64,000 nt of DNA from Bacillus sp. FJAT-22090 (GTDB lineage: Bacteria > Bacillota > Bacilli > Bacillales_A > Planococcaceae): NCBI RefSeq assembly GCF_001278755.1, contig NZ_CP012601.1, forward strand, positions 2,604,001 through 2,668,000. Direction: 5' to 3'. Shown piece after piece: positions 34,490 through 43,887 of this stretch. The notes beneath the pieces are model-generated. The model searched no databases. It saw only the letters and a program-made list of their open reading frames with translations, and was not told the DNA's origin. Numbering within the stretch: position 1 is the first letter of the stretch; every line of letters begins with the position of its first letter. The translations under genes were made by a program, and so were the position numbers.

Positions 34490-36046
34490 CTAACTATATG
34501 AATAGATATTGTTTTCCTCATAAGATTTTACGCAATTTCTTCCATTGTTTTTGGCAGTGTATAAAGCCATATCTGCCTGCCGAATTAGGTCTGAAAGAGA
34601 ATAACGATCCTCCCCTTCTTCAACAATAGCATTAGAGACTCCAAAGCTTGAAGTTACCATAATTTTTTCACCATTAAAAATCGTATAGCTTTCCTCTACT
34701 GCCGCTCGAATGCTTTTAGCACGAGCACTAGCCTCTGCTAAAGAGGTTTTTGGCATACATATGATAAATTCTTCTCCACCATAACGGCCCATAAATTCTG
34801 TATTATGTAATTCTTCTTGGACAGTTTTGGTAACTTGCGTTAATACTAAATCCCCTGCTTCATGTCCAAATGTATCATTAATTTTTTTAAAGTAATCGAT
34901 ATCAAACATGATTACCGAGATACTACCACCATTCAGTATTAGATGGTCCATAATCATTTCCGATTTTCTCATAAAAAAAGTTCGATTCAATACTTGAGTC
35001 AAGCCATCCAAACTAGCTAGCTTCTTTAGTTTGTCCTGCATATTCACTCTCTCTGTCACATCAATAAAGGTAATAATTTTCCCAACATGTAATCCATTTT
35101 TATTCAGAATCGGAGAAAAGTTTATTCGGTAATGTAAAACTTTCTCGTCTAAAGACATCGTGTAGTCGCACTCCTGCTCAGCCTTTATTTTTTCTGAAAG
35201 GCTTGATTTATTTCCTAGAGTCTCATTAATTGTTTTACCTATTTGCTGCTCGCTCAATGCAGGAATAATAGTTAGCGCCGCTTGATTGAAGTCGACAATT
35301 ACTTGGTTTTGATTAATAACAATAACTCCTTCCTTCATACTTTCAAATACACTATCTCTGGCAATTGGGGCTACATTGAACATTTTCAATGAAATAAGAG
35401 CCACACCATGAAAGAGAAAGGTGATACTTAAAGAGACAGGACCTAAATCGATACCTTTGCTCCACCCATTTAAATAAAAATAGTTCGCTATGATAGGAGT
35501 AAGTAGTCCCGCAACCATCAATAAAATCTGCATTCGGAACATAAATAAGGCATTTCTAAATTGTCTAAGTAATACAACGATAGATATGATTAAGCACAAG
35601 AAAACAAAGATAGAGTGAAAATAAAACCATGGACCCCAATCAAGTTTTAGTATAGGAGAGGTACTAGTATTCTCTAAATTTAGAGATGTGTAGTATAGAT
35701 GATGTAGATTATTTGTTTGCATCATGAAAATAGTCGTGAAAGGAATAAGAAACAGAACATAGTATACCCAGTGCTTCAGCTTATGCCCTACATACTCCAA
35801 ACACATTAATAGGACAAACACAGGGATAAAAGGCATAGCAAGATACTCGACACTAAGCCAAAACTTCATTTGTTGTAAAGTGGTACTAGCTAATTCAAAA
35901 GCGTAGGCGAAAGTGAAGACTGATGACAAAAAAGTAACTATAACATACGACTTGGCACCTGGAGCATCCTTAATATTTATTTGTGCGTATAAGCTTAAAA
36001 ACAAACTGAGCGTGCCAGCCATTATAACGATGAATATGTATGTCAA
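34490..36046 (-). CDS. Membrane diguanylate cyclase (7TM-PAS-GGDEF)
   Basis: A 518-residue protein with seven membrane helices in the first ~225 residues (histidine-kinase-type N-terminal 7TM region). A PAS domain follows ('VFESMKEGVIVINQNQVIVDFN', approximate start 230; sequence shown in part), then a GGDEF domain from about 345. The active site is GGEEF in 'RYGGEEFII', with 'DIDYFKKINDTFGH' binding substrate, so synthesis of cyclic di-GMP is expected. The RxxD inhibitory site is missing ('HNTE' occupies it). TTG start after GGAGC. Signal unknown. Confidence 0.87.
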   Translation of the reverse strand: MTYIFIVIMAGTLSLFLSLYAQINIKDAPGAKSYVIVTFLSSVFTFAYAFELASTTLQQMKFWLSVEYLAMPFIPVFVLLMCLEYVGHKLKHWVYYVLFLIPFTTIFMMQTNNLHHLYYTSLNLENTSTSPILKLDWGPWFYFHSIFVFLCLIISIVVLLRQFRNALFMFRMQILLMVAGLLTPIIANYFYLNGWSKGIDLGPVSLSITFLFHGVALISLKMFNVAPIARDSVFESMKEGVIVINQNQVIVDFNQAALTIIPALSEQQIGKTINETLGNKSSLSEKIKAEQECDYTMSLDEKVLHYRINFSPILNKNGLHVGKIITFIDVTERVNMQDKLKKLASLDGLTQVLNRTFFMRKSEMIMDHLILNGGSISVIMFDIDYFKKINDTFGHEAGDLVLTQVTKTVQEELHNTEFMGRYGGEEFIICMPKTSLAEASARAKSIRAAVEESYTIFNGEKIMVTSSFGVSNAIVEEGEDRYSLSDLIRQADMALYTAKNNGRNCVKSYEENNIYSYS

Positions 36047-36133
36047 AATGATTGCTCCATTTCCATTTAATTCATTTTGCTGAATTTATTATATAGCAGA
36101 AAATCACCTCCTGCCTATAAATATTTATCATCA

Positions 36134-36172
36134 CAAAAGTGTTACTGGTGCCAGGCACCCGTAACACTTTTG
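36134..36172. repeat. Palindromic repeat with GGTGCC core (copy 2)
   Basis: A 39-bp foldback with 19-bp arms (one mismatch) centred on GGTGCCAGGCACC, between two minus-strand genes. Confidence 0.78.
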
Positions 36173-36182
36173 AAACATCCAT

Positions 36183-36223
36183 AAAAAATCACTTGGTAGT
36201 TTTGAGGTTGCTGCTACCAAGTG
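36183..36223 (-). terminator. Intrinsic terminator of the MMPL gene
   Basis: The stem CACTTGGTAG/CTACCAAGTG gives a T-run on the minus strand immediately after the MMPL stop codon. Confidence 0.85.
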
Positions 36224-36232
36224 TTTTATGTT

Positions 36233-38326
36233 TTATTTTTTATCTTTTTCAAACAATACGATTAATGCTGGCAGTAGTATTCCTCGAATCAAGAAAGTAT
36301 CGAGTATGATTCCAACTGCTACGATAAAGCCAAATACAAATAGTAATTGTATAGGTTGTGTCATTAACACGGCGAAAGTTGCTGCGAGGAGGATACCCGC
36401 GGAAGAAATAACTCCCCCAGTATGAGAAACTGCTATTTGTACCGCTTTTTTAACCGAGTGTTTTTCCCTTTCTTCCATAAATCTAGAAATTAGAATTATA
36501 TTATAATCAATTCCTAATGCTACAAGGAATACAAACGAATAAAGAGGAACTCGGTTACTAATTGTATCAATGTCGAAGAAAAGGTTTGTCAAGAACATAC
36601 CTAGACCAAGTGCTGCCAAAAATGATAATAGGATAGTTCCCATCATGTAAATAGGCATTTTAATGGATTTTGTTAACACGATCAATAAAACAAAAATCAA
36701 AAGTGTTTCTAACAATACGATGACGATTAAGTCTCGATTGTTGATTGAGCGGTCATCCACTTGGGATGCTGTTTCACCTGCAAAATAAATATCGCCTTGA
36801 ACGTTGCTATCGCTCACAATGCTCTTTGCTTCCTCTATCATCTGTTCCAAAGCATCCATTGATTCCGAAGAATATGGATTTTCTTTAAAAGTTAATTGAA
36901 ATTGCGCTGCAAGCCCATCTTCGGAAATTCCTGATGCACGTACACTACTTACTAAGTTCTGCTTAGAAAGCTGTTTTATTAAATTTGCCTGCATTTCCTC
37001 TGTTATTTCATTTTCAGATTCAAATAGTACTGTCGTTGGTGCGAGATCTCCTTTTTCAAATTGTTCTTCAATAATTTCATACCCTTCACGTGAAGCCATA
37101 TCACTTGGGAAAGACTTCATCGTATCAAACTCATATTTTAAATTAAACAAGTTCAATGAAGAAATTACTAAAATAGCAAGAATAGAAAGAGCTGCTACAA
37201 CTGGCTTATTTACAACAAATGAACCGATTTTATTCCATAAAGAGTTTGCTTTTACCTCTTCCTCCCCAAACTTTGGAATCTTCGGCCAGAAAGATTTTCT
37301 TCCGAAAAGCGTGAAGAGTGCTGGAATCAATGTAACAGATGCAATCATAATGACGAACATCGTAGTCCCAAATATCGGTGCAAAGTTTTTGTAATCCCCA
37401 AATTCTGCAAAGAACAAAACAAGCATTGCGGCAAGAACAGTTCCCCCAGCGAAGGATACTGGAATACCAGTTTCACGCATCGCCCATTTCATCGCATCGA
37501 ACTTACTTTCATAGTTTTTTAATTCTTCGCGGTATCTCGAGAACACGAATAATGAGTAATCGATTGTCGCCGCAAACAATAAAATAGACATAATTGAAGT
37601 TGATTGGCTAGCAAGATCTAATCCTGCTTTTCCAAACAAACCAAGGATTTGATTTACTACTTCGTACACAAATGCTGCAGCTAGTAATGGAATTAAAGCA
37701 AGCAATGGCGAACGATAAATAATAATTAGTAGAACCAGTATTATTCCTACAGTAGCCAGAAGTAAAACAATATCTGCACGTTCAAATAGCTTTGTTGTAT
37801 CTACTGCAATTCCTGCGGGTCCTGTCATATAAACAGTAGAGCCTGTTTCCTTTGCTACTATTGTTTTCACTTCTTCTAAACTTTTTTCAAGATCTGAGAT
37901 TTGCAAAGAAGTAATAAAACTAAGCGGAATGACTGCTGTTTCTTTATCCTCTGAGAAAAATCCTGCAAGCGCTTGAGGAGGTAAGCTACTAAATGGAATG
38001 ACTTCCTTTAGCCCGTTAATATTAGAAGCACTTACCTTATCTAAAGCTACCCCTATTGCATCTATATTTAATTCAGCCTCTTCCGATTGCAAAACGAGAA
38101 TAGCTGGAAGACTTTCTGCATCTTTAAAATGCTCATCCATATTTTTTTGCGCAATGACAGATTTAGCATTCTCCGGTAATGATGCAACACTGGAGACTTT
38201 GTACTCGCTTGCACTCGGAGCCAATACTGCAAGCAATACAGTTATAACTAGCCAACTTCCGAGGGTAATCCACATTCCTTTTTTACTAGATACAAAATCT
38301 GTAATGTGTCGTAAAACGGTCTTCAT
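36233..38326 (-). CDS. MMPL/RND-superfamily transporter (YdfJ-like)
   Basis: A 697-residue membrane protein with two repeats of one helix, a large extracytoplasmic loop, and five helices, the MMPL layout. 'IMSILLFAATIDYSLFVFSRYREEL' (shown as landmark; positions about 245-269) and 'LVALGIDYNIILISRFMEE' carry the paired Asp-Tyr motifs used for proton coupling. It probably exports a lipid or hydrophobic compound. A TetR gene lies upstream on the same strand, with symmetric GTGACA sites between them, so this is likely a regulated efflux system. Confidence 0.85.
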   Translation of the reverse strand: MKTVLRHITDFVSSKKGMWITLGSWLVITVLLAVLAPSASEYKVSSVASLPENAKSVIAQKNMDEHFKDAESLPAILVLQSEEAELNIDAIGVALDKVSASNINGLKEVIPFSSLPPQALAGFFSEDKETAVIPLSFITSLQISDLEKSLEEVKTIVAKETGSTVYMTGPAGIAVDTTKLFERADIVLLLATVGIILVLLIIIYRSPLLALIPLLAAAFVYEVVNQILGLFGKAGLDLASQSTSIMSILLFAATIDYSLFVFSRYREELKNYESKFDAMKWAMRETGIPVSFAGGTVLAAMLVLFFAEFGDYKNFAPIFGTTMFVIMIASVTLIPALFTLFGRKSFWPKIPKFGEEEVKANSLWNKIGSFVVNKPVVAALSILAILVISSLNLFNLKYEFDTMKSFPSDMASREGYEIIEEQFEKGDLAPTTVLFESENEITEEMQANLIKQLSKQNLVSSVRASGISEDGLAAQFQLTFKENPYSSESMDALEQMIEEAKSIVSDSNVQGDIYFAGETASQVDDRSINNRDLIVIVLLETLLIFVLLIVLTKSIKMPIYMMGTILLSFLAALGLGMFLTNLFFDIDTISNRVPLYSFVFLVALGIDYNIILISRFMEEREKHSVKKAVQIAVSHTGGVISSAGILLAATFAVLMTQPIQLLFVFGFIVAVGIILDTFLIRGILLPALIVLFEKDKK

Positions 38327-38353
38327 TTAATCACTCTCCAGTAAAATTATTTT

Positions 38354-38371
38354 AGTGACACTTGTGTCACT
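38354..38371. promoter_or_regulatory. Candidate TetR operator before the MMPL gene
   Basis: AGTGACACTTGTGTCACT has perfect 8-bp arms and lies 28 bp before the MMPL start. A related TGACAGATATGTCA site (38412-38425) lies next to the tetR stop codon. Confidence 0.65.
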
Positions 38372-38426
38372 TTTAACAAAAAAATATCTGTCTCTTACAA
38401 TACTTCATAAGTGACAGATATGTCAA

Positions 38427-39002
38427 TTACTCTTTACTGAACATTCCATGACTTAATATTTCTTTTATGGATGCAATCCATTCATCTTGTGGGATGGCAA
38501 AATGGTTCGGAATTGCAATTGTTTGAAAGATCATTCCCAACATAACCGCTGTAGGAATATGACTTTTTATCTTATTTTCTTTTCGTCCTAACTCGATAAA
38601 GCCTTGGAATTGCTTATACATATCCACATGATATTCACTTAATTTGGATTTGTTATCTTCTACTCTTTTTGTTGTGTTAGAAGGTATTTGATGAATTATT
38701 TCCAACACTTGATGGATATTATTATGTTCAAATATGAAATCAATTAATAAATTAAATTGACTTTGGAAATCTCCTGTTTTGTCTAGCGCATTAAACTCAA
38801 GTAGGAAACGATTCATTTCGTACATAAGAAATTCCGATATTAGTTCGTCTTTATTTTCGTAATACTTATATATACTACCTCTTGAAACATTTAAGACCGC
38901 CGCTAATCGACTAAATGTAAATGCTTCGTATCCATCGTGGATAATCATTGATTTTGTAGCATTAAATAATTCTTCATCTGTAAACTTACGATCTCTACCC
39001 AA
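38427..39002 (-). CDS. TetR family transcriptional regulator
   Basis: A 191-residue protein with an N-terminal TetR HTH ('AFTFSRLAAVLNVSRGSIYKYY' region, about residues 27-48) and an all-helical ligand domain. The TTG at 39002 sits six bases after GAGGTG; the ATG at 39020 lacks a good site, so the shorter start is preferred. It precedes the MMPL exporter gene by 100 bp on the same strand. The GTGACA palindromes between them make it the probable repressor. The inducer is unknown. Confidence 0.83.
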   Translation of the reverse strand: MGRDRKFTDEELFNATKSMIIHDGYEAFTFSRLAAVLNVSRGSIYKYYENKDELISEFLMYEMNRFLLEFNALDKTGDFQSQFNLLIDFIFEHNNIHQVLEIIHQIPSNTTKRVEDNKSKLSEYHVDMYKQFQGFIELGRKENKIKSHIPTAVMLGMIFQTIAIPNHFAIPQDEWIASIKEILSHGMFSKE

Positions 39003-39077
39003 CGTACTCACCTCGTTCATAACTCAAGTATAGTATACCAAGACTAAACCGAAAACTAATCCATCCAAATAAAAAAA

Positions 39078-39122
39078 TTACAGTAGTGTTACTGGTGCCA
39101 GGCACCAGTAACACTACTGTAA
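39078..39122. repeat. Palindromic repeat with GGTGCC core (copy 3, perfect)
   Basis: A perfect 45-bp palindrome: 22-bp arms around one central A, core GGTGCCAGGCACC. It is intergenic between tetR and the PBP4 gene. Confidence 0.85.
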
Positions 39123-39147
39123 CATTATCTCTTGATTTCAATTGTTA

Positions 39148-40632
39148 TTATTTGAAGTTTGTTATGGCTGTTGCGAATTGGTCGATGACAGGTATTGTGC
39201 TCGTCTTTGTGTCTTCGGTTAGTATTGTAAAGATCAACGTTTCACCATTTTGGGTCTTTGCATAGCCAGCAAGTGATTTAATATTTTCGAGGCTTCCTGT
39301 TTTTGCCATTATATTCCCTTTTGCAGGGAATCCTTTCAAACGATTTCGAAGTGTTCCCCCAATAAATCGATCTGATGATCCCGCTATTGGAAGGCTCTTT
39401 ATATACGTGGTATACCAAGGTTCAGAACGTACAACATAAAGTAATTGAGATAATTGTTCGGAAGTAATTTTATTGGAATATGACATGCCTGACGCATCCT
39501 CGAATTTCCACTGTCTACCATCGAGACCGATAGAACTTGCGTAATCACGCATAGCTTTTAGACCTGCATCCCAACTACCTACCCCATATTTTACTTTCCC
39601 CATCTCTTTGGCTAACATTTCTGCATGTGTATTATTACTTAACTTCATAAATGGAATGATTAATTCTTTTAATGGCATCGATTTTCTTGATACGAGCGCT
39701 TTAGCATTTTTTGGCGCCTTTCCTTGGGCTACTTTGGAGGTAGATACAAATGTAATACCTTTTGCTTTTAATGAACTTTTAAAAACATCCAATGTATACA
39801 AGGCTGGATTTGTCACTGAAATCCATTCTTTTTTACCAGAAGTGCCTACTGGTGAATTCCCTGTAATAATTACCTTATTAGAACCGACTTGACGAGTAAT
39901 TTTCAGTGTATTTTTATACCCCTTCGGAACTGTTTTTGATCTATTGACTACTTGTAGCACACTTGTTACAGGAGATAATGTTACTTTCGTAGCTTTACCA
40001 TTCACTCCAGGCTTCGCTTCCACTATGACTGATCCTGCATCAAAATCTCCATTTGGTGAAAGTGTTAAAGCCGAAATCGGAGCTGCATAATAATAGGGCT
40101 CGTCCTCTGCTAAAATTCCTGCAGATAATCGAACAGAATCAAACCAAGTATCATCACCAATTAAATTACCCGAAACTTTTTTAATCCCTTGTTTCGCTAA
40201 TCCATCTGCAAATTTATCAAGATGTGATTTTAATAAAGTCGGATCTCCTTGACCTCGTAAATACAAGTTGCCATTTAACGTTCCCTTTTTTACGGTACCA
40301 TCAGTTAAAACAACTGTAGAAAAACGATAATTTTCACCTAGAGTATCTAGTGCAGCTGCACCAGTTAACAATTTCAACGAGGAGGCTGGTGTTATTCCTT
40401 TGTCCGGATTATGATGATAAATCACTTCTCCAGTGGAAGCTTTTCTTACTGTCACACTGGTATTTGCATTTTTCATCCTACTATCTAACATAATATTATT
40501 AAGCGTACTTGTTAATTTTGAATAAGTAGTAGCAGCTTCAACGCTAGAATTATCTGTTACTGGAATAATTACTGATCCAGCTATCATAAAAACAGCAACG
40601 ACACTACCTAAGAGTTTTCTCCAAATATTCAC
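39148..40632 (-). CDS. dacB: D-alanyl-D-alanine carboxypeptidase/endopeptidase (PBP4, peptidase S13)
   Basis: A 494-residue secreted penicillin-binding protein with a signal peptide (about 1-34, cleavage near 'VEA-AT'). Catalytic motifs are SSLK at 84-87, SNN in 'MKLSNNTHAEM' and KTG in 'MAKTGSLEN'. The insertion between SxxK and SxN is typical of class C PBP4. It trims D-Ala from cell-wall peptides. GTG start after GGGAGG. Closest in size to B. subtilis DacC (PBP4a), a stationary-phase enzyme. Single gene. Confidence 0.9.
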   Translation of the reverse strand: MNIWRKLLGSVVAVFMIAGSVIIPVTDNSSVEAATTYSKLTSTLNNIMLDSRMKNANTSVTVRKASTGEVIYHHNPDKGITPASSLKLLTGAAALDTLGENYRFSTVVLTDGTVKKGTLNGNLYLRGQGDPTLLKSHLDKFADGLAKQGIKKVSGNLIGDDTWFDSVRLSAGILAEDEPYYYAAPISALTLSPNGDFDAGSVIVEAKPGVNGKATKVTLSPVTSVLQVVNRSKTVPKGYKNTLKITRQVGSNKVIITGNSPVGTSGKKEWISVTNPALYTLDVFKSSLKAKGITFVSTSKVAQGKAPKNAKALVSRKSMPLKELIIPFMKLSNNTHAEMLAKEMGKVKYGVGSWDAGLKAMRDYASSIGLDGRQWKFEDASGMSYSNKITSEQLSQLLYVVRSEPWYTTYIKSLPIAGSSDRFIGGTLRNRLKGFPAKGNIMAKTGSLENIKSLAGYAKTQNGETLIFTILTEDTKTSTIPVIDQFATAITNFK

Positions 40633-40940
40633 CTTATACCTCCCAAATTTTAATATGAAATGCGCTTTAGCATGTAACTTTAAAAGAGTTTATTCAACCC
40701 AATTAACTATTCAGCTGTGCTTATTGCACACTGAATAAGGCTCAAAATGATATAACTATTCTAACACCAAATTATCAGATAATACCTTATTTTTTTCAAA
40801 AAGAGACAAAATACGGCATATTTTCCTAGTAGACAATTACCCCACGCTTGTATATACTCTAATTAACTACTTTGCAAAACAAGGTAGTTAATTTTTAACT
40901 AGCTATTATGTTTTCAAGATAGCTTTATGGAGGCTCACTT
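40633..40940. other. Divergent intergenic region with an inverted repeat
   Basis: Promoters of the PBP4 and PadR genes lie here. AATTAACTACTTTG (40861-40874) and its near-complement (40880-40893) form a 14-bp stem followed by TTTTT. It is either a PadR operator or a small terminator/attenuator ahead of padR. TATATACT lies just upstream of it. Confidence 0.5.
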
Positions 40941-41285
40941 ATGTCAATTAGAAGTCAACTCTTGAAAGGAATTCTAGACGGATGCGTGCTTGCTGTAATA
41001 GAAAAGGAAGCTGTTTATGGATACGAACTGTCACGAAAACTGCAAGAAATCGGTTTATCAGATGTTAGCGAGGGAACAATTTACCCTGTTTTATTAAGAC
41101 TTCAAAAAAACAAACTTATTATAGGTGAAATGAGACCTTCCGATTTTGGTCCAAATCGAAAGTATTACTCTTTAACAGCAGCAGGCAAAGAAGTTCTTGA
41201 AATCATTTCAGAGGAATGGAATCAATTATCAGTACCGATTAACACCCTATTGTCAAAAGGAGGAAATACGAATGAAAGCAAGTGA
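40941..41285 (+). CDS. PadR family transcriptional regulator
   Basis: A 114-residue winged-helix protein of the short PadR class: 'GILDGCVLAVIEKEAVYGYE' opening, 'DVSEGTIYPVLLRLQKNKLI' recognition segment and 'GPNRKYYSLTAAGKEVL' wing. PadR proteins repress neighbouring genes in response to small molecules or envelope stress. Its 3' end overlaps the next gene by 14 bases, so it is coupled to a DUF1129 membrane protein, a pairing frequent in Bacillales. Confidence 0.87.
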   Translation: MSIRSQLLKGILDGCVLAVIEKEAVYGYELSRKLQEIGLSDVSEGTIYPVLLRLQKNKLIIGEMRPSDFGPNRKYYSLTAAGKEVLEIISEEWNQLSVPINTLLSKGGNTNESK

Positions 41286-41937
41286 ATTAATAGAGCAAAA
41301 CAATCAAAAAAGAGAATTGCTGACAGAAGATAACGAAAAATATTATTCCGGAATGCTTCTTTATATACGTACTAAACTAAGTCTATCTGAACAACAATCG
41401 GAAGAAGTATTAATGGAGATGTTAGATCATTTAATAGAAGGTCAAGAAGATGGCAAAACAGCGAGAGAAATATTTGGCGATGACCCGAGAGGTTATGCAG
41501 ACGAAATAATTAACCATTTACCAAAGGAAGAAAGAAAAAGCACGTCTAAATTTCTTAGCCGAATAGGAGTGAATTTGCTTGGATGGTTTTTAGTCATCCG
41601 AAGCGTTGCTACTCTATTAGTAGGGCAAGAGAGTGTTTCTAGAGTTTATATTGTCCCCTCTCTTCTAATTTTCTTATTAATTGCACTATTGATTGCTATT
41701 GGAGTAAAAGTAATTTTTGGTTTAATTCATAAAACAGCTTTCGATCAAAATTCAAGTGATAAGAAAATGATGTTGCAAGCAGGTTTATATGGTGCTGGAA
41801 GCTTCTTATTTATTTTTATAGCTAGCTATTTTATCAAAGATTTCGGTCCTTCCTTTGTGCTTCCATGGACTGTTTCACTTGGAATTGGTGCAATTTTATT
41901 GCTAACTTCATGGTTAATGAAAAAAGCAGGCAATTAA
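41272..41937 (+). CDS. DUF1129-type membrane protein
   Basis: A 221-residue protein: a soluble, acidic, helical N-terminal ~95 residues, then four membrane helices. The ATG at 41272 has GGAGG at good spacing; the upstream in-frame frame is the padR gene read out of phase. 'LDHLIEGQEDGKTAREIFGDDP' style sequence (about 55-76) is typical of proteins encoded next to PadR regulators. Function unknown; it may be the effector that PadR regulates. Confidence 0.77.
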   Translation: MKASELIEQNNQKRELLTEDNEKYYSGMLLYIRTKLSLSEQQSEEVLMEMLDHLIEGQEDGKTAREIFGDDPRGYADEIINHLPKEERKSTSKFLSRIGVNLLGWFLVIRSVATLLVGQESVSRVYIVPSLLIFLLIALLIAIGVKVIFGLIHKTAFDQNSSDKKMMLQAGLYGAGSFLFIFIASYFIKDFGPSFVLPWTVSLGIGAILLLTSWLMKKAGN

Positions 41938-41942
41938 AAATC

Positions 41943-41965
41943 GCTGCTCAAAATCTTTGAGCAGC
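41943..41965 (-). terminator. Terminator between convergent genes
   Basis: A perfect stem GCTGCTCAAA/TTTGAGCAGC spans the esterase-family stop codon and leads into TTTTT on the minus strand. Confidence 0.8.
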
Positions 41966-43228
41966 CTTAGTCTTATGTTGCTCTCTATCTAAAGGAGAAA
42001 GCGCCTTTGTTTTGTCGATATAAATAAATGCATCATACCGTTCCCCTATTTTGGATGGTACGTAATTGGCATATGCATCATAATCCGGATTGTATTCAAC
42101 CCCTATTGCTCGATGACCTATCCAATCATTAAATAAAGACCTGTTTTCTTCATTAAAAATCAATACCTTATCAAATGCTCCTGCGTCATGCAATGCATCT
42201 TCCCAAGAGTCTTTTCGTGCTTGTGGAACATCCATAATTTTATAAGGAAGTCCCCATTCATCTGCTGCAATAACAGTTCCTCTATGAGTACCAAAACCAA
42301 CTGCAAAAACGTTTTCCTTTCTATTTTGCAGGCGGAGGAGCTGTCCGACATTGATCATATCGGAATTTTTCATGTCCGTAGCAGATGCATCTCCGATATG
42401 GGTATTATGCTCCCAGACGATTATTTTTGCATCTTTCCCATGATAGTCCATTATTTCATTGATTGACTCGACCATATGCTCATCACGAACATTCCATGAC
42501 AATTCATCACTACGAACCATTGCGCGGTAGTATTCCTCCGCATTTTTAGCAACCATTGCATTTATTTTTAAATTTAAGTCAGACTCTACTTCATCCTTAT
42601 AATTGTCCTCATGAGCACGTATGGAAGAAACTAATTTGGCAACTTCCTCTATACATGCATCCGAAATATTTAAAGATGAAAATGCATAGGTTTCGGGATG
42701 GCGATTAAAGGGTTGGAAACATGAGAGTGCTTTTTTGGCAAATGCTAAATCCGTTCCTTCGGGATTCGTTTGACTTAAATACTTCACTACTTCATCTAAT
42801 GACTCCCACAAACTATATATATCAATTCCATAAAAACCAACCTTATGCTCTTTTTGCTCGTTGTACACCTTTAACCAACTAACAAATTCAGCAGTTTCTT
42901 CATTTGCCCACATCCAAGTTGGCCAGCGTTCAAATGCCTGAAGAGCTTCCATTACATTACTCGGTTCCTTCGTATAGCCCTTTATAAACCTATTTATACG
43001 CTGAGTGGATGGCCAATTTCCTTCAATTGCAATCAAAGAGAACCCTTTCTCTTCTAATAATCGTTTAGTCAATTCAGCTCGGACGGTATAAAATTCTGAT
43101 GTACCGTGACTAGCTTCCCCTAGAAGGACTATTTTCGCATCACCAATGGCATCAATTATTGGCGTTAAATCGTTTTTTGTTTCATAACGCAATGCATATT
43201 TTTTTATAGATTCTTCAAGAGAAACCAA
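41948..43228 (-). CDS. Erythromycin esterase family protein
   Basis: A 426-residue enzyme of the Ere superfamily: 'VLLGEASHGTSEFYTVRAEL' near residue 35 holds the catalytic His and Glu, and 'IVWEHNTHIGDA' near 270 a second His. Named members hydrolyse the macrolactone of erythromycin, but most chromosomal Bacillales homologues have not been shown to confer resistance. It is a single gene starting at TTG after GGGAG. I would not infer macrolide resistance from this alone. Confidence 0.83.
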   Translation of the reverse strand: MVSLEESIKKYALRYETKNDLTPIIDAIGDAKIVLLGEASHGTSEFYTVRAELTKRLLEEKGFSLIAIEGNWPSTQRINRFIKGYTKEPSNVMEALQAFERWPTWMWANEETAEFVSWLKVYNEQKEHKVGFYGIDIYSLWESLDEVVKYLSQTNPEGTDLAFAKKALSCFQPFNRHPETYAFSSLNISDACIEEVAKLVSSIRAHEDNYKDEVESDLNLKINAMVAKNAEEYYRAMVRSDELSWNVRDEHMVESINEIMDYHGKDAKIIVWEHNTHIGDASATDMKNSDMINVGQLLRLQNRKENVFAVGFGTHRGTVIAADEWGLPYKIMDVPQARKDSWEDALHDAGAFDKVLIFNEENRSLFNDWIGHRAIGVEYNPDYDAYANYVPSKIGERYDAFIYIDKTKALSPLDREQHKTKAAQRF

Positions 43229-43359
43229 CTAATTCACTCCCTTCTATTAAAGGTTGAGTCATTTCACCTATTTTCATTCATAACTATCCGTACCGTATTC
43301 TTAATGATTTGCATATGCTGATTTTAGTGTTTGAATTCAACTTTGCCTTAGGAGGTACA

Positions 43360-43845
43360 ATGATAAAGCGACTTCTTTTTATTATTTTAGCTTTTATTCC
43401 TATATTTGTTCTAAGTGCGTGTGGTGACCCTGTTCAAGATGATTTACTTCAATATATAAACAATGAAGTAAAGACATTAGAAGAACTAGAGACTGAAGCT
43501 ATCTCAGAATATGAAAGTGTCATTGGTGAAAATTTTGTGGATGATGAAACAACATACCACCATATACATGATGTTGTCATACCGAAATACAGAAAGCTTA
43601 TAGAAGAATTAGAGGAAATTAGACCAGAAACTAAAGAAGTGAGAGAGATACATGAACTTTATATAGACGCAAGCAACACACAATTTAATGGTATAGTAAC
43701 CGTTTTAGCGGCAATTGAAGCCCAAGATTACGATAAAATCAACGAAGCCAACCAAATGCTTAACGAAGGAAGAGCATTAATGCGCCAAGCTTTAAATGAA
43801 ATTGAAGATTTGGCAAAAGAACATAATGTAACTTTGACCGAATAA
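43360..43845 (+). CDS. Small helical lipoprotein of unknown function
   Basis: A 161-residue protein from an ATG after AGGAGG (an upstream in-frame ATG at 43309 has no site). A lipobox 'VLSACGDP' gives a lipidated Cys near residue 21. The rest is acidic and strongly helical ('KTLEELETEAISEYESVIGE' and similar heptads). It probably lies on the outer face of the membrane. I do not recognise a named family; it broadly resembles YkyA-like cell-wall lipoproteins only in type. Confidence 0.75.
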   Translation: MIKRLLFIILAFIPIFVLSACGDPVQDDLLQYINNEVKTLEELETEAISEYESVIGENFVDDETTYHHIHDVVIPKYRKLIEELEEIRPETKEVREIHELYIDASNTQFNGIVTVLAAIEAQDYDKINEANQMLNEGRALMRQALNEIEDLAKEHNVTLTE

Positions 43846-43887
43846 AATGTAACTAGGTGAAAGATTATTCTAATCCATCCCCTTTCC

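Noticed and set aside
41948-43228. Macrolide-resistance determinant
   Set aside because: Family membership is clear, but chromosomal homologues are common and the surroundings show no mobile resistance context.
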